This document shows positions 62,622 to 64,000 of a stretch of 64,000 nucleotides of DNA, piece by piece. The stretch lies in NCBI GenBank assembly GCA_036277115.1, contig DASUNM010000027.1, positions 744,001-808,000 on the forward strand, written 5' to 3'. The stretch is from Pyrinomonadaceae bacterium (lineage in GTDB: Bacteria > Acidobacteriota > Blastocatellia > Pyrinomonadales > Pyrinomonadaceae). Both the position numbers and the translations under genes were made by a program. Each line of letters starts with the position of its first letter. Positions within the stretch are counted from its first letter, which is position 1. The notes beneath the pieces were generated by a model. It was not told the DNA's origin. It worked only from the letters and a program-made list of their open reading frames with translations, and did no database searches.

Positions 62622-63317
62622 ATGACTCGACATCTCTTCATCTTGGCAGTCTTTGGGGTTTTGCTTGCCGGCGGTTTCGCTGTGCGGTCCGAGGCTGTGG
62701 GCCAGGGGATCACTCGCGACGCGCGTTATCCGGCGCATTGGTGGACGCCGGTCGAAGATCCCAGGAAACCCATTTGGGAAATTCTGCCGCAGGAAGCTAA
62801 ACCCGGCGAAGTCATTCTCTCAAAGCGCCACGAACTCGGGTTGCTGTCTAATTTCGCACCGACTCCGTTTCTCTTTCACGGCAAACGCTACGCGAGCTTA
62901 GAAGGCTTCTGGCAGGCCATGTTGTATCCAGAGGGCCCAACGGATCCGCGCGCGCAGTCTCCAGGCTTCGAGTGGAAATACACGCGCGATCAGGTGGCGC
63001 AGATGACGGCGTTCGAAGCCAAGCGTGCCGGCGATCTGGCGGAAGAGAACATGCGGATAATGAAAATCGGTTGGGTCAGTTTTGAGGGAAGACGTTTCGC
63101 TTACCGGCCCAAACAAGCCGGACGACATTATCGGCTTATCGTTGCCGCCACGCGGGCCAAGGTTTTGCAGAATCCTGAGGTGAAGAAGGTGCTGCTCACA
63201 ACCGGCGAGTTAGTCCTCAGGCCTGATCATCATCAAGAGCCCAACGCACCGGCGGCCTGGCGCTACTTTGAGATCCTCATGAATATCCGAAAGGAACTGC
63301 AACGAAGCAGGAAGTGA
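62622..63317 (+). CDS. NADAR-family protein with export signal
   Basis: 231 aa. The NADAR pattern is LSNFAPTPFLFHGKRYASLE, then GFWQAMLYPEG and AYRPKQAGRHYRLIVAATRAKVL. The family covers N-glycosidases that act on ADP-ribose-like and riboflavin intermediates. The first 29 residues (LFILAVFGVLLAGGFAVRSE) look like a signal peptide, which is unusual for it, and no other start codon lies between. The gene is the first of a pair with the partial gene that follows. Confidence 0.85.
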   Translation: MTRHLFILAVFGVLLAGGFAVRSEAVGQGITRDARYPAHWWTPVEDPRKPIWEILPQEAKPGEVILSKRHELGLLSNFAPTPFLFHGKRYASLEGFWQAMLYPEGPTDPRAQSPGFEWKYTRDQVAQMTAFEAKRAGDLAEENMRIMKIGWVSFEGRRFAYRPKQAGRHYRLIVAATRAKVLQNPEVKKVLLTTGELVLRPDHHQEPNAPAAWRYFEILMNIRKELQRSRK

Positions 63318-63367
63318 GGTCAGCCCATACCTGCAAGAGAGGGCTCGGTCCTCCGTTCAACCTTAAA

Positions 63368-64000
63368 ATGAGACTTCGAATTATTCTGGTTACAGCTTCT
63401 TTGTTGATCTGCTTCGCTTCAACCAGTGCGCAAAAGCGTTCGGCAGTACCGGACTCAGCTTTGCTGCGGGCGAGTTTCCTGGCCACTTTCGGGAATGATT
63501 TTGAGCTCGTGAAGGACGGGATCACTCCGCGCACAAACGAACAAGGCGGCGGGATGTACTGGCTGGCTTATGTCCACGCCCGGCAACCGGGCTATTTCAC
63601 TCTGCAGTACAGCTTTAAACGTGACGACAAGCACTATTCGCACGAGGAGCGTGAAATACGTATCGCAGTCGCGCCGAAAGGGTGTCGCCGCGGGCCACCG
63701 TCGTCAGGCGTCTATCCCAGATTCTGCATGGGCGACACGATCATCGTGCCGGTATTAGTCTCGGGAGTGAGCGGTCATGAGTTCAAGTTAACGAAACAAG
63801 CCCCGGCAGCGGACGAAGACTGGAAGACATTTGCAGAAAAGTATCCGGACTTTGGCGATGGCAATTTGAACAAAACGCCGGTAACAAATCCATCGGAGAG
63901 TTTGCGATACGTCGGTCGCCGCGTGCACAAAATGCTGCACCGAAAACCGGGTTATACGCTTCAGTTATTCGCTGACTTTGAAGCGGTGAAACCGGGAAAG
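63368..64000 (+). CDS. Hypothetical secreted protein, 5' part
   Basis: The frame from the ATG at 63368 stays open to the end of the window (211 codons). It begins with a signal peptide (RIILVTASLLICFASTSA, then Q). The rest includes FLATFGNDFELVKDGITPR, GYFTLQYSFKRDD and RFCMGDTIIVPVLV, but no known motif. It lacks a clear ribosome site. It may be in the same unit as the NADAR gene, 50 bases upstream. Confidence 0.72.
   Translation, partial: MRLRIILVTASLLICFASTSAQKRSAVPDSALLRASFLATFGNDFELVKDGITPRTNEQGGGMYWLAYVHARQPGYFTLQYSFKRDDKHYSHEEREIRIAVAPKGCRRGPPSSGVYPRFCMGDTIIVPVLVSGVSGHEFKLTKQAPAADEDWKTFAEKYPDFGDGNLNKTPVTNPSESLRYVGRRVHKMLHRKPGYTLQLFADFEAVKPGK

Overview
The window is a GC-rich bacterial chromosome segment, most likely from an Acidobacteriota of the class Blastocatellia or a close relative. 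This is inferred from gene content: an acidobacterial-type VWFA protein, an ECF sigma factor paired with a Ser/Thr kinase-TPR receptor, secreted beta-propeller proteins ending in DUF4214, DUF2911 and DUF1684 proteins, and many short palindromic repeats between genes. I see no rRNA, tRNA, CRISPR array, transposase or phage gene. Both ends cut through a gene.

Layout. 1-16.5 kb: the end of a surface-polysaccharide locus. It holds the 3' part of a Wzt-like ABC ATPase, three SAM methyltransferases, an AsnB-type amidotransferase, several GT2 and GT4 glycosyltransferases, a GT61 enzyme, an unassigned GT-A-like protein, an FkbM methyltransferase and a GDP-mannose 4,6-dehydratase. 16.6-18.1 kb: mpl, for murein peptide recycling, which carries an in-frame palindromic repeat. 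18.4-26.3 kb: two secreted beta-propeller/DUF4214 proteins flank an ECF sigma factor and a transmembrane kinase; a broken DUF4214 fragment lies beside them. 26.5-31.2 kb: a periplasmic 5'-nucleotidase, a GT39 glycosyltransferase and a flippase-like membrane protein. 31.7-35.7 kb: acyl-CoA dehydrogenase, a TPR protein and a fused 2-oxoacid dehydrogenase E1. 35.9-44.8 kb: a mix of small enzymes, secreted proteins and lipoproteins, the GTPase YchF, a lone AmrS radical-SAM enzyme, a DUF433/DUF5615 toxin-antitoxin pair and a metallo-beta-lactamase-fold hydrolase. 45-49.8 kb, all on the minus strand: VWFA protein, SigK-like sigma factor, RskA-like anti-sigma factor, fasciclin protein and an exported truncated haemoglobin. 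49.9-64 kb: DUF962, endonuclease III, alpha/beta hydrolase, thioesterase, DUF983, an M49-like peptidase, a HEAT-like protein, a possible non-coding RNA or leader, DUF1684, DUF2911, two MacB-like permeases and an exported NADAR protein.

The strongest observations are these. (1) A 90-bp double-hairpin repeat is inserted in frame in mpl, and an 87-bp relative at 44.9 kb is open in the same frame. (2) An ECF sigma/RskA pair lies upstream of a fasciclin gene, which recalls the mycobacterial SigK-RskA-MPT70/83 regulon, with a plausible ECF promoter in front of the fasciclin gene. (3) There are several families of small inverted-repeat elements; one supplies the C-terminus and stop codon of an ECF sigma factor. 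(4) A promoter and a strong intrinsic terminator bracket about 260 bp without a convincing gene before the DUF1684 gene. (5) A NADAR-family protein and a truncated haemoglobin both carry export signals, which is unusual for these families.
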